From Pieris napi (lineage: Eukaryota > Arthropoda > Insecta > Lepidoptera > Pieridae), in assembly GCF_905475465.1 (NCBI RefSeq), contig NC_062250.1, positions 4,672,501 through 4,736,500 of the forward strand: a DNA stretch of 64,000 bases. Direction: 5' to 3'. The notes beneath the pieces were generated by a model. It was not told the origin of the DNA, made no database searches, and worked only from the letters and a program-made list of their open reading frames with translations. A program made the position numbers and the translations under genes. Of this stretch, positions 1 to 12,385 are shown piece after piece. The first letter of the stretch is position 1; every line of letters begins with the position of its first letter.

Positions 1-60
1 AACAATAAAAAAAAAATACTAGCAACACAGCGGATTAGGTATCATATAGGCACTTAATAA
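1..60 (+). repeat. Tail of dispersed repeat D, cut by window edge
   Basis: TAGCAACACAGCGGATTAGG and ATAGGCAC match the CAGCAAAACAGCGAATTAGG...ACAGGCAC stretch at 30478-30512. Confidence 0.4.
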
Positions 61-2429
61 AGCTTTTTTTTAATTGATCAGCCCACTATGGAATATATAT
101 ATACATTTATCATTTTGAAAACATAAATAAAACTTGTAGTATAAATTCCTCTTTTTAAATAAAAACCTTTGTTTACAACAGTGCTTTGATCAATCAATTA
201 AAACCGCGTTTAAACGCAAATCATGCTTAGTATTTGGCGTTTGATATGGCCAAGCTTTGTTATGAGGGGAAATGTACATTCCATATTACTTTTCACCCTT
301 TGACGTTGAATAGGAGTCACTCAACAAATCGTTAATCAATGGATCAGGTAGTTCTTTTGTATGCGGCAACCTTTATACATGATTTATAGATGTGCATAAT
401 TTTCAAATGTGAGGTCAAAATAGAATTTAACAGGCTACTGATATCAAATGAGTATTGAATTATGTTGATATACTGCGTCATTCTTATAGGAACTACTGTG
501 TGAATTAGCTTCATTAGAAATGCAAATGCCAAACAATTTTAGAGTAAAAAGTTTTTCTTTAATTTTATTTTTAGTTTTTATTTTATTTTTTATATATTTT
601 ATTCAGACGTATTTTTATTTTAATTACCTAATTTTAAATACTGTTTACATTTTTAATTAAAATAAATATTTAACTTTAAATTAAACTTTAATTATTATTT
701 ATTATGTAACCTACAACAACACATGACACTTGAATAATATTAATTTTCACATATCCCGTAACTACTTACTAATTTCAGCTGTTTAGAAATCAATTGTAAA
801 AAAAAATTTGTCTGTCTTTTTCTTTGATCTTCTACGGCCCGAAAATAAACTTTCATTTTTTTACAATTTATCTCTCCCTGTCTCTCGCTTTTTCTCCCCA
901 AAACCTACAGTTTGACAATCAAATCTTAAATGTATATTTACACAAATACTAATAATTGTTTATTTTAGTCCCACACTGTTGAAGCGTAACTTTGACAGAT
1001 GACACTATTCCCATAATCATCACCCCAATCCCACGTACATCTCGTAATTTGTTAAACATAATTGTTTTATTTATAACAACCGGCGCGTAATTGTTTGAGA
1101 AATTAGGGAATGTCACAACATTATTATAACATCCCTCTAGAATGCATTTTATTTAACAACTGCATCAACGTGCATTCCCTGACATTGAGAGTTCATACCC
1201 AGTCCTTACATCAGAGCACTTTTTATTTGCGCAAGTACATATTGGCAAATCGTAGGCACAATGATGTGTCAGCATAGAAGAATGATTCCCTAATTAAAAC
1301 CTTAAAAAGGGGGTTAGGAAGTTTCATAATTAATAAGATGATGACATTTTCGTCGACAAGCCAAAATAATGCTGTTTGTATTGTAGCATTTAAAAAGAAC
1401 ATGAGAACATTTAGGATGTTACAGTATTAAAAGTTCGTCTTAGCGTTACCTAGCGTTTATCAAATATCCTCGACACTGTAAAAACCAAACTTATCAATAG
1501 TTACCGACATTTTATACATAAGTGCATAAACAAAAATTTATATATTATATATAAAATAATAACCATAATATTTAAAGAAAATGCCCACAGATAATTTGAC
1601 AAATAATGCAAAATATATCTTTAGTTACTAGAAGCACTGTTTATTCACAATGATCAGGCAAATATGTTTAAAAAAATACCAGCAAAGAAACGGAGATAGT
1701 TATGCGCTTCTATTAAACATTTACTCCCCAGTATATGAATCCAGGACCTCGATAAACGCATCAAAAAAACCAATTGCGTGCGTGGTGGAATATAACGCAA
1801 CCCTAAAATAGGTACAAAACCTATTATGGCCTTCCCACACGTCATGTCCGGTAGTTTTGGGTGTGATTACATCAAGGGTAAAAACGTGTATTAATCGTTT
1901 TTCGATAGATAAAATCTACCAAACTAAGTATTTTTTTACAATATTTGCTTGCTAACCGCGTTTTTAGTTATCCATACACTAGTTTTGATACTCGGAAAAA
2001 GTCTTTAAAAGTGTTTCATTTAGAGTTGTTTCACTTATTGTCTAACTTTCGGTTCAAGTGCTAAATGACTTATTACAGTTACATACTTTTTATAAATAGT
2101 CTTTATGTATAAAACGATCGTATTTATTTTAATACTTTATAATCTGTGGTATACACGACTACTGTAATTTAAGTAAAATTTATGTAATTCTAAATAATAT
2201 TAAACATTTGTTTGCGCGAAAATGGTGTAGGTACAAAAATATAGATACAATATGATTTTATTCAATTACTCGGCCAGTCACAATTGAGTATTTATGGACG
2301 CTTAAAAATCAAATAGAAAATAAGGAAAACACTTGCTCTGTAAATACCTTATATTATTCTCGTACTAGATCATTCAGTAAAGATTTTAATTCTGTTTAAT
2401 TGTACTTAAGTCCCCAAAAGAAGTAGAAA
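61..2429. other. AT-rich intergenic DNA, nothing recognised
   Basis: No gene, SINE or transposon end seen. The small - frame at 1654-1845 has no family resemblance I can support. Confidence 0.5.
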
Positions 2430-2600
2430 ACCTGTGGCGCTACAATCTGTTTCGTAGTCATTTGTTTTTTTTCTAACAGTTAGTTGAGTCTCCTCACGAT
2501 GTTTTACTTCACCGTACAAGCGAGTGTTAATTGCGCATGAAAACAGAAAAGTCCATTGGTGCACAGCCAGGATTCGAACCTATGACCACACGATGATACA
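2430..2600 (-). mobile_element. tRNA-derived SINE (family A), degenerate
   Basis: Reverse-oriented remnant with GTGGCGCTACAA, CTCACGATGTTTTACTTCACC and GTGCACAGCCAGGATTCGAA, matching the family seen complete at 12386-12680. Confidence 0.65.
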
Positions 2601-4240
2601 CACACATTTGAAATTTCATTACGCGTGAAATTTAACCCGATTGACATAGATTGTTTCTTAAGTAGGTAAGTGGGTGTGTTATGTTTTGACATTTAATTGG
2701 CCATTCGTTTCATATTACTGAACATAAAGACCAAAGAGCCGACTAATTTAATTAGTACTAAGTGACATACAACGTTCGTTTTGGTTGTGAATAAACAATT
2801 AATTGTGACAGCTTTGCAAACATTCGAAATCGGAGTATATATTTAATAAATGTCCATAGGCCATAGATTGATTAATATATTTATTGTAAAAAATAACCCT
2901 TAATAATATTGAAAGTATTTTTTACAATAGAATCCCGCACTATCGAAACTCAGCATTAAATGAGACTATAAGCCATAAGCCCTATACTAATTACGTATTA
3001 GTAGTAACATTACATAACATACATATTATATGGAAACTTCTTTCATGAGATCTTCTAATCTGCTACATATAGGGGCATGACGGATGTCAAGAGGAGTTTT
3101 TTTTTAATTATTCCAACCGCGAGCCGAAGTCAATAATTCAAAAATATTTTTTCTGAAAAAAAAACAAAAAAGATATTTTTTTTTATTTCTCATTAGTCGA
3201 TTCTATTTATTATTAGTTTTTCCACAACTGAGTGTTTTGTCGTTCAAGAGAACATCTTACCAGTTGTTTAAAGGCCGGCAACGCACTTGGGAGCCTTTTG
3301 GCTATACGGTATCACTTAACATCAGGTGAGCCTCCTGTCCCTTTTCAATCCATCCATCATGACGCATGTGTATATGCATATCAATTCACATCCCCATTAA
3401 TAAAATGTAATTCATCTCATACTAGTGTCCGTGATAAAAATGTGATATAAGAAATGGACCGATTTTTAGGTCCGATAATGAAGAATTAAAATATTACTAA
3501 AAGATTTGATGAAACAAGTTCGTTATATTAATTTTTTTAACAGCGATATTAACAAATTGATGAATATTTATTCCTAAGTATACAAATTAAATTAGTGGGT
3601 CATTTAAATGAAAAACTAATCAATTTTCTAAATACACTATCACCGTGTGAAAGGTAAGAGACGAGGTGTACTAATTGACTTTAAATCAATGAATTATACA
3701 AGCGATAATATCTCGGCATAATCAATATAAAAAACCATCTTAACTCTAATTAATATGATGCAGTAAATTTACTTGGAAAAATTATTTTCGATAACTTGCT
3801 TTGATAAAAGGTTGTTAGACTATTTTGTCGGCAACAGATTAACAATCTCTTAAGTCTTTGACATTTATTATCGGGAAATATTTAATATCATCCCGTATTA
3901 AGATATATAAGTGTCGATAAAGTTCTTAAACGATTGATTTATTTAAATACTACCGAAATTGGTTAGATTGTTATGAGATATGTTCGGTCTTTTTGAAAAA
4001 ACAACGCAGTGTTACTTTATCTCTGTCAAGTATATGAACGCGTCTGCAGTTTAAATTTTTCATGTCTTTATAGGATTATATTGTGTTATATTGTGATTAT
4101 TACACGTTACAATATCCATAAATTTCAATAGTTATGTTAGTTTAAACGGTACAGGGTTAAATTTTTCAAATATAGATGAAAGCAAAGCTATCGTAAATAA
4201 TAGTTTATAGTACTGTTTAATGGTCATCAATAAAAAACTG
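2601..4240. other. Upstream flank of first ASH gene
   Basis: Apart from repeat C at 3266-3350, AT-rich DNA without recognised features; enhancers could lie here unseen. Confidence 0.4.
3266..3350 (+). repeat. Dispersed repeat C (AAAGGCCGGCAACG...), copy 1
   Basis: AAAGGCCGGCAACGCACTTG to CACTTAACATCAGGTGAGCC and CTCCTG; a unit I associate with many lepidopteran genomes. Class unknown to me; four copies here. Confidence 0.7.
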
Positions 4241-4250
4241 GGCACGCGTT
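4241..4250 (+). promoter_or_regulatory. Hairy/E(spl)-type repressor site (candidate)
   Basis: GGCACGCGTT carries the intact GGCACGCG core of the Hairy site known from the Drosophila achaete promoter (GGCACGCGMC). It lies at about -172 to -163 from the inferred start. The second ASH gene has a comparable site at a similar distance. Binding is inferred. Confidence 0.5.
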
Positions 4251-4375
4251 AGCCTTTCCCTGCCCGCGCCGGCCAGTCCCCTATCCACCTCGCCAGGTAC
4301 GGACCCGTACAAAGGGAAGGGATGATGGAAAATAATAGGGGAAGAGAATTTTAAAATTTATTTTTTGCAGCCGGC

Positions 4376-4416
4376 GCAGGTGATATAACGCGTGCGCGTG
4401 CGCCGCCGTCTCACTT
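4376..4416 (+). promoter_or_regulatory. Core promoter of first ASH gene: E-box, TATA, initiator
   Basis: GCAGGTG (4376-4382) is a proneural-type E-box (RCAGSTG). It abuts GATATAA (4382-4388). An initiator-like TCACTT starts at 4411, putting A(+1) at 4413, 29 bp after the first T of TATAA and one base away from the arthropod consensus TCAKTY. Two overlapping CACGCG words on the - strand (4389-4400) lie between them. The next ATG downstream is the CDS start, giving a 141-nt 5'UTR. This is a prediction from spacing and motifs. Confidence 0.6.
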
Positions 4417-4553
4417 GTGCGTGAAGCTCCGTTGCCGCCGCTCGCTACGAAAGCTCCCACAAAGCCTCCCCTTAATCGCGATCGCCAGTGCTTTTTTGAA
4501 CGTCGCGCGGATCGGTTGTCTACTATCCGCAGTGACCCGCGTAAACACGTAAT
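4413..4553 (+). other. Inferred 5'UTR of first ASH gene
   Basis: It runs from the inferred start to the ATG, is GC-richer than its surroundings and contains no ATG. Frames read through here on both strands are shadows of this GC-rich leader and the CDS. Confidence 0.5.
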
Positions 4554-5267
4554 ATGTTGCAAGAAATACAACTCGTCCAAGGTCAAACAAACTACGTCGT
4601 AGTCTCGTCTGGTTACCCATCAGCGACAGTAACAAAGACCGCAATGGAGAAGAGGGTCGTACCTATCGCTCCAGCTCCAGAAAAAAACTACGTCACACAC
4701 GACACCCCTCCAAACTTGCAGTACAGGAAGAAAGTACATTTTAGAACAAATCCATACACCGGTCCTCAAGCCGCATCCATCGCGAGACGAAATGCAAGGG
4801 AACGGAATCGTGTGAAGCAAGTAAACGATGGTTTTAATGCCCTTCGCCGTCACCTGCCGGCTTCCGTCGTGGCCGCGCTATCAGGTGGCGCCCGGCGCGG
4901 ATCAGGCAAGAAGCTAAGCAAAGTGGACACTTTAAGAATGGTGGTTGAATATATAAGATATCTTCAGCAATTATTAGATGAAAGTGATGCAGCTCTAGGA
5001 ATTACTCGGGATCAGGAGAATAGAGAAAATATACCAAACGCCCAACTAATGACATCTATGGATATGGATGACAGTTTTTTTTATGGTAGTGGTTCACCCT
5101 GTTCTGAGAAACCTGATTCACCAGCGCCCTCGGAGTGTTCTTCGGGAGTTTCATCAGCGTATTCTCCGGTGGATACAAATCGATATGAGGTGTCAACGCA
5201 GCAGAACCTCGGACCTATGGATGAAGATGAGCTCCTCGATGTAATTTCCTGGTGGCAGCAGAAATAG
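4554..5267 (+). CDS. ASH: Achaete-scute homologue, proneural bHLH transcription factor
   Basis: This encodes a 237-residue proneural bHLH activator of the achaete-scute family. Known members dimerise with Daughterless, bind CANNTG E-boxes in the nucleus and commit ectodermal cells to neural or sensory-organ fate. In the sequence, the basic region (residues about 77-89, ARRNARERNRVKQV) leads into helix 1 (about 90-102), an AS-C-type loop with GGARRGSGKK, and helix 2 (about 121-141, LSKVDTLRMVVEYIRYL). Downstream are a Ser/Pro segment with SECSSGVSSAYS (about 193-204) and an acidic end, DELLDVISWWQQK, like the conserved C-terminal AS-C motif. No intron interrupts the frame, as is usual for AS-C genes. 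The chosen ATG is the first after the inferred transcription start; Met31 is an alternative. It is clearly a paralogue of the gene at 32566-33165. The family call is firm; which lepidopteran ASH number it is cannot be told here. Confidence 0.95.
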   Translation: MLQEIQLVQGQTNYVVVSSGYPSATVTKTAMEKRVVPIAPAPEKNYVTHDTPPNLQYRKKVHFRTNPYTGPQAASIARRNARERNRVKQVNDGFNALRRHLPASVVAALSGGARRGSGKKLSKVDTLRMVVEYIRYLQQLLDESDAALGITRDQENRENIPNAQLMTSMDMDDSFFYGSGSPCSEKPDSPAPSECSSGVSSAYSPVDTNRYEVSTQQNLGPMDEDELLDVISWWQQK

Positions 5268-5455
5268 CAATATCATAGGTAAATATTCATTATTAAATTG
5301 TTGATAAACTTCAATTATTAATCGAAACTTATTTTTAAAAAAAAAATTTATGTACTACTTTAACTTAAATTTTATAAAAAAATTATTAACATTTTCCAAT
5401 TTAATTTATTTTAATTAAAAGGCTTTTTACTAATAAAAAATTGTGTTTGTTCACA
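5268..5455 (+). other. 3'UTR of first ASH gene with poly(A) signal
   Basis: AATAAA at 5432-5437 is followed by the GT-rich stretch TTGTGTTTGTTC, a good poly(A) signal about 165 nt after the stop. An alternative reading is a 3'UTR intron from a donor-like TAGGTAAAT (GT at 5280) to an acceptor TTTGTTCACAG ending at 5456. I favour simple polyadenylation because AS-C genes are usually intronless. Confidence 0.5.
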
Positions 5456-8439
5456 GGTAATCAAGTTCAAACAGGACGTATCCCTCCGACTCACTATATG
5501 TCAATAGTGCAGACGAAAAGACTCTTAATATATCTAGTCAAACAACAGTGCCTTTATAGTGTAAGATGTGTAACAGGTGTTTGTGAACAATTGTTTGTTA
5601 CCGAACCGACGAGATTGAGGCTAAGCGCATTGTAAATATTAGCTGTAAGAATTACATTATTTATTATATTTCTGGTGTTTGAATTATCCATATATTTTGT
5701 ATCAGCCTGTCCAACTCGCAGAATGTTATAATAATTATAGGAATCAGTCTTTTTGAGTTTTAAGTTACAAATATACAAATCAGGGATGATTTTTTAAAAG
5801 TATTTTATATTCAATTTAGAGAAAATACACCAATTTTTCTTTTTAATTTACCCATCACGCTTTAAAATTTTAGCAACATAAATTTATAAAACTGTGATAA
5901 AAATCTTCCTTAATTATAATTAGTTTTTCTTTAAAACAATATGTAAGTTTATTGATTTCATTATTACCTAGATCTAGTTAAGTAATTATAAACTTTTCCA
6001 TCTTTTTTTAAATAAATTCCAATAATCAAACCGTTAAGAAGCAATATTCATTGAGGTTAATTCTGAGTCTTGGCTCAATTAACTATTTAATTATAAATAG
6101 GACTATGAAGTAACGAACTATGACTCCCCCGAATTTAAAAATACAATATGTTTTTGACATACTCGTACTGTCATACTTAGCGCTACGTCCTAACTCCAAA
6201 TCTTACCAGTGGACAACAAAACATATAACCACAAAAAAATTAATAATATAAGCAAGTATACAAGAAAATTAGAAATTAATTAAAAACAATAAATACTCTT
6301 TTTAGTTTAAAAAAAACAGTTATAAGTAAAAAGTTATCAATCACTGGGATTTTTTATTAGTAATTCAAAATACATAATAGTGCATTATGTATTTTTATTT
6401 ACTAGTATGCAGCCTTATTGCACTTCCACACTACCGATTTGTAGTTAAGATAGATAAGAAGTTAGGAAAGTTTCTGTAGCTATGGGCGTAAGTTTAAAAA
6501 AGGTTCGTAGGTTCAATACCTAAGAAATCATAGACAATTTAGATAATAGAATATGGTTTATCTAGCAAAGGAATTAACAATAATTTTGTATTTGTACATA
6601 GTTAGAATAAATCTATTTCAATTCTTCTTTTTTTTTAATTAAAATCGGGCAAATATAAATCTAAAAACAGTGGATTTGGTCAATTCTTTTTATCATTCAC
6701 TTGTCCCCATTATCATTTGATGTACTGTACCGTGTACAGTATATGTACCTAGATTTTGGTCAATATCTGTAAACAATTGATTATTTAGACACATCATAGT
6801 GAGTGTTTTACAAAAAAAAAATGTGTTAAGTATGTAATTAGTAAAATATTATATCGGTGCACATAATTTGGAAAAAAATACGTTTAGGTAACAAATAAAC
6901 TTTTAGTAAGAAGTTTAATTTAACAAAAACGTTTGCAATTGGGAGACGCCCTATTCCGCCAACTTTCATGGCGTACTTTCATAGCCTTGAACTATACTAT
7001 CTACTATCAATAAATATTTAAATTTCACAAAAACAGAAAATATAAGTCAAGTAATTTCGCTATAGTTGTGTAAGTTAAAATTTATAAGAAAAATCTATAA
7101 AAACACAGATGCAAATAGGCTGAGATCCATATAGCGCCCCTTATTCTTGTATATTTAAAAGTAGTTTTAGTTAAAAAATCTTTCTCTGTAGAAATTCCGA
7201 TAAAAATTGTCTTGTCTCGAGCCTACCCTTTCCAACAATAAATCATCGCCCACATATTTAGCAGGACTAGATGATATCTCCAAGGTATTTCCTAAAAAAA
7301 TACCTCACATGAAACCAATCAACTATCATTAAATGACATCACATGAGGGACTATTAATTTATATCCAATGTGGGTGGATAAACTGATATTATTTTTTTGT
7401 GTCGCAGATTCTAATAACTATTATTTTTATGACATTTTTATTATCTATGAGAGACATAAAAAGTTCTCTTTGTAAATCAAATATAGAATTATGTTTAGTC
7501 CTCTGGAGGTCCCGATTCAAACAAAATGTATACAATATACATATTAGTATTCTTCTAGAAAGAATGTATTATATACATGTCTAGAAAGATCTAGACGTGG
7601 TGATAGCATTGGCTCTAAACCATCATTAGCGGGGTTGCATTTAGTAATGAACTTAGTTTTATGTGTGTTAGCGCATATCATTAACGTATATTTCCTTTTT
7701 CTTTTCCAGACTAGTAAGCGGTCAGGTAACTGAGTACTTTTCGAGTACCTACTAGTACGTACGTACGACTTATATACTCGTCAAATATTAGCATGACATA
7801 TATATTTTGTTATGTATGGACCATTTAACCAGAAATATTTATTTTTTTGCCTGAAATGGAACAAAGGAACACATATGGAATGAACAAAACAATTGCTTAC
7901 ATGAACCACGGAAATGCGTTCCAAATTCAAACCATTCACTTCGAATACAGTTCAAGGAACCAAATGAATCCATCAAAAGAATAAATAAGATTATCTTCAT
8001 GTTGTCTTTGTGTTTTGGTTACTAGACGTGTTACAAGAAATTAATTGTGAGTTGCGTGAGACCAAAATTTTACTATAAAAACGTCATTGTTTTGATAAAA
8101 AATGACACGGCTAAGAATTATCTGATAATAAGCGTGGGCGGGGTAACAACAAAAGAAAAATTGGTTAACACCAAACCAACACAATACGGGTTGAAGTTTT
8201 GATTCGGGTGTAAAATTGAGGTTTTCTAACATTCTTTTGTTCGATCTTTTTTAGCCTGTTTTGAATGGACACTATATGTTTAACAGACAATGGTTAATTG
8301 CTGTGTTGATGTTTTTCAAATATGAATTTAGCGAACGATTTTGGCGCCGGCATGGTGTCATTAATTCAACCTTTTTGCCAGACACGAATCTCCACTTGAA
8401 CTTAAATATCTCAACTAGAGACTGCATTTAGGAACTTTA
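5456..8439. other. AT-rich intergenic DNA 3' of first ASH gene
   Basis: No recognised gene or repeat in about 3 kb. If the 3'UTR intron exists, its second exon would begin at 5457; the 64-codon frame at 5441-5635 shows no family resemblance. Confidence 0.4.
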
Positions 8440-9000
8440 TCTTGCTAATGATGTTTAACGACGCAGCCTCGCTGTGTTATCACTAGCTGTCGCCTACGGT
8501 AGCTATTCAACACTGATCACCCGCTCAAGGATTTTACACTGTATGCCTTGCATGTAAATGCGCTATTCCCTTATATAGACGCATGTAGCAAAATAGTAGT
8601 AGCATTTTCTCATCGGCCGTCCCTTTGTCGCCTCTGATATCTCAAAAGTAAATTAATTGACGGATTGCGGTAGCTGTATCGATTACTCTTTTTTCTGGCA
8701 TTCATTGGCTTTTGTCACTAATTTTATCTCACTGATACAAGGACGACGGACTATTTCAAGTAGATTATGAATTATCCGTTCGATGACGCTTGATTTATGG
8801 TCTGTTAGATCAACCCTAAGGCGCTGATATCTTGTTAATAAACTGTGTACTGTTACTGTAATTGAATTTGGGCTACGAGAACAAAAGACGGCAACGCTTG
8901 TCGGCCGTATTAACGCCCTACTATAAATCCATGAGATCCGTCGCCATGGGCCTAATTACTCTGGATAGGGGGTGATATACTGTCTACTTAGGAGCCGTGA
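8440..9000. promoter_or_regulatory. Candidate cis-regulatory island downstream of first ASH gene
   Basis: Less AT-rich than its surroundings and not recognisably a transposon. It holds GTTATCACT (8476-8484, GATA type), CATGTAAATGC (8551-8561, POU/octamer-like), CCTTTGTCGC (8622-8631, SOX type in reverse) and TTATCTCA (8724-8731, GATA type). The same four words occur at 31801-31900. No coding frame is apparent. Enhancer function is inferred. Confidence 0.35.
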
Positions 9001-9295
9001 TGTATGACCATACTCAAAGGAATCGACGCCGAAAGCCTCGGGCGCGGACTATATACCTACCAGGATTATAATTATGCACGTTTAGGATAATGGCCATCAA
9101 CGAAACATACCGCGGAAGCTTGAGGAACGAATTTCTTCGTGGTTCAATGCGTGTATTTTATGTAGTTTATGAAGGGGTCATGTTAACATGACCTCTTCAT
9201 AAATAAGGTGGACAAAAAATTACAAACAAGTCTGTACAGTTCATTCATAAAACATAAGTACCATTAAGCGACAAGCAGGCTTTAAGACTGTTTTT

Positions 9296-9372
9296 ATCGA
9301 CATCGAAAGAGATATCCAGATTGAATAGGTGAACAATAAGATCTAGATTAGTTATGCGTATTGTGTCGCCAA
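9296..9372. promoter_or_regulatory. Paired conserved noncoding block, copy 1
   Basis: Two blocks, 9296-9319 and 9340-9372, match 22147-22170 (20/24) and 22229-22261 (30/33) in the same order and orientation. The second block contains TAGATTAG (homeodomain-like) and ATTGTGTCGCC (SOX-like). It could be a duplicated enhancer of the ASH cluster or two copies of an old repeat. Confidence 0.4.
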
Positions 9373-9577
9373 CGCTTTACTCCTTTGTATATGATCGGTG
9401 AATAATCCCAGTGAAATTTTTAATCATTGATTCATGCGATGTGGTCAAATAGGTCTTCTACTATTTTTATTATTTGTGACTCCTGTGGTGTAAAAGCTTT
9501 TATTTAATAAAAATATTATATTTTACGCTAAAATGATCCTTAATAATAACCAGTATGGTGAAACTTGTAAAAACAGT

Positions 9578-9715
9578 GATGGCTCTCATCTCTGATATCG
9601 TCGGTTTGAACACTGGCTTGTACAGTTCAGGAAAACATCGTGAGAAAACTGGCATATCTCAAATGCAATAGTCGAAGAAAAGTGTCAGATAGCAGGCTTA
9701 TTTAATTATTTACCA
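9578..9715 (+). mobile_element. SINE family A, degenerate
   Basis: GTCGGTTTGAACACTGGC stands for the B-box region, followed by GGAAAACATCGTGAGAAAAC and GTGTCAG. Confidence 0.55.
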
Positions 9716-11475
9716 GCAGGATTACCTATTTGCAATCTGAGGGCAAGAATCATATACGTCATTGGATTATTATTGTGAAAAATTACAACGTAATATTATT
9801 TTCTGTGTTTTACAAAACAATTTAAAATATTTGATCTAGTGGCCTATACAGGCTTTGTATGAATTGGTTATAGTAGTTTTTGAGTTTGTTTAAATATCCA
9901 AATCATTCATATTACCTTAATAATGAAATTGTCAATCTTCAAATATCGGTTAATTATTTTAATGCAGCGCTAGAATTATTTCGTAACTATTTACGTAGTG
10001 TTAATTGTATAGTCCCGAATAGTCCAGTCGCTTATAACGCAGAATTTGCGTTAAGCATAACGACGTTTCAGCCCACAATAGACTGATAAGATCAAAACTT
10101 GGGCTTCAGTAGACAAATTGTTTGCATACAAAATGTTTACAAAACACGTCATTCTGAATATTAATGCTTTGTACTGTGAAATTGATTCTTGGATTTTTAT
10201 TAGAAGGGTGTGAGAAATTACACGGTGGCTGATTCTTATCTGGAAACAAACATTGTTACAATTGAATATTATGTAGTGACAATAGTATAAAAGATGTGTG
10301 AAGTTGTGGTTGTTTTGCCTGCTTACTAGATTTTTTGCTACCATTAAAAATAAGATCATCTTTGTCAAGCGTTGTTCGCCTATTAAACTAGAATTCCTGG
10401 GGAAACAATTCTTTAACTTTATTTATTAAAGTACACCACATCATTATTTACCCATATATGAATTTTACCCATTTATGAAATGCATTTTCTACAGTATATG
10501 TTAAAAGCTATCTATTCTAAAATACATAACAATTATGGTGAATATGTATTTTACATAAAATAAAATAAAAGTACAATAAACTATAATGACTTAGGTAATT
10601 AGAATTACTAGAAATAAGAAATATTGAGACGGATATAAGACAATTGTATTTTGTTAAGTAATTTTGATATGATTTGTAAAACCATGAATAAATATTTATT
10701 TTCCTGAAAATGTATACAACAATCTTTGTTAATAAAACTATTATAATAATAGGTCATTGTTTAATTTTACTGAAGCAATTTCAAAAAACAACGAAATCCG
10801 CAATGAACAATTTTGTTTTGATAGGGTTAAACCGCCAGTCCAATAATAAAAGAAAATAACACAGTTCAACAATTATTATATTTAATAAATGTTTCCATAA
10901 ATAGTGAGGCGATAAAGCCTTTCTCTCTATCCTAATTTCCCCTAAAGTCACGATACCTAATATATAATATAAAATCCGTCCCGGGCAGATGTTAAATGAT
11001 TTCGGGTAAGCAAGGTGTCACCGCTCAGGTGGTGCGGCACAAGCCATCAACTTGTCTCGACACGGTGTACAGACGCGACAAACATCACAACTTTTAATAC
11101 ATATTATAATTGTTAAAGATTTTAAACTATCTAAACAAAAGATTTTATAGTGAGTATATTTATTCATAACTGCATTGATGAAATCAAAACAGTGGTATAA
11201 ATTATTTATTTGAATAACTAAGAGGCACAATCTGTGCTTGATAATTCAAGTGAAATTTTGTTTAAGCTGCAGGTTAATATTGCTAATTCTTATAGGATAT
11301 ATAGACAATTTAATTACAAAAAGCATATCATAGAGAAAAGGCAAATCAATCTGTAATCATTTATTTGACGTATCAATTGTTATAATATCAGTTTTCACAA
11401 AATTCATTATTGGTAATAAATTTGGTTTATATAAATACAATTTTATAAAACCAATTAAATACTAAAAAAGTATAA
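9716..11475. other. Intergenic, nothing firm
   Basis: Only a short TTTATTTATTAAAGTACACC near 10418 recalling repeat D. No gene evidence in the small open frames. Confidence 0.4.
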
Positions 11476-12031
11476 GGCTAAGTTCAGATGACCGCGCGTA
11501 GCCGCGCGTCGCCGCGCGGTTGGAGCATTCACATGACGGTATATGTACGCGCGGCAGTGTGGCTTCAACATTGATTGACAGACTTTCTTCCAACCTGTTT
11601 GTCACTTTGTATTCCGACTTGAGGTTACACGAAGATAATTTTTTTAACTATTTTCGGATGTCAGTTGCATCCTTTGATTTTTTATACGATTCTATTGAAA
11701 ATGATTTAAAATCCAGTGAAGATGCTATAAGATATTGCATATCACCAACTACTTAATACCATATCTTCGGTACTAATTTTGCATCGATCTATGTGTCGTT
11801 CCGTCTCAGCCGCGCGGATCAACTGAACAGGTCGATACAGGTTTGCAAAACTTGTGACGCGTGCGGCCGCGCGGAAGCGCGCGGTTCAAGATCTTGCGCG
11901 CGGGTCGGAGCGCGCCGCGCGTTGGCGCGCGGTACCGCGCGTGAATGTAGACGATAATTACCGTTTATATTGATCTTGTACCGCGCGGTTCGTAGTTCCG
12001 CGCGGTACCGCGCGGTCATCTGAACTTAGCC
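11476..12031 (+). mobile_element. PIF/Harbinger-type DNA transposon, internally deleted
   Basis: A 556-bp element with perfect terminal inverted repeats beginning GGCTAAGTTCAGATGACCGC, flanked by TAA on both sides (11473-11475 and 12032-12034), the 3-bp duplication typical of PIF/Harbinger. Both subterminal regions are packed with CCGCGCGG-type words, striking in this AT-rich DNA. Inside is a fragment of the transposase N-terminal region (11520-11756). It cannot be autonomous. Confidence 0.85.
11520..11756 (+). pseudogene. Harbinger transposase N-terminal fragment
   Basis: The 78-codon frame includes SDLRLHEDNFFNYFRMS and ends DAIRYCISPTT, matching the start of HARBI1-like transposases (pattern FFNYFRMS...FD.L..., then CISP). 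The following catalytic DDE domain is missing, so this is a remnant. The first residues come from subterminal repeat sequence and are not genuine transposase. Confidence 0.7.
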
Positions 12032-12385
12032 TAACTGTCTCCCTATATATTTTGCGGCTTGCATGACTTTCATCGAAACATTAATTTTTTACAAAAAATT
12101 AAAATTTTCCTACTAAAGTGTCCTTCGAGACATCTTTGTACACGTATGTTTTGTTAAAGTGGGTCAAACCGAACTCATCGATTAAATTCCGGGTGTTTTT
12201 GGCAATTATTTTATCACATTTTATATTCCGTATTTTATTATCTTTAATTGCTTTCTGATGTGCCGACAATATTCAATAGCCCTTTCTCTTGTAAGAATAA
12301 TACATAAATTACGGTAGCTAATATTAATCTTTATCTGTATTATCGCTTATCCATACTTATATTATTGCTTGATAATTGCTTAAAC

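Noticed and set aside
1654..1845. 63-codon - frame (YIPPRTQLV...) as a retroelement relic
   Set aside because: It recalls nothing specific enough to support a call.
4281..4853. Open frames on both strands around the first ASH start
   Set aside because: They are shadows of the GC-rich 5'UTR and bHLH coding region; none resembles a protein family.
5268..5455. miRNA-target boxes (K, Brd, GY) in the ASH 3'UTRs
   Set aside because: I searched for TGTGAT, AGCTTTA and GTCTTCC-type words in both inferred 3'UTRs and found none.
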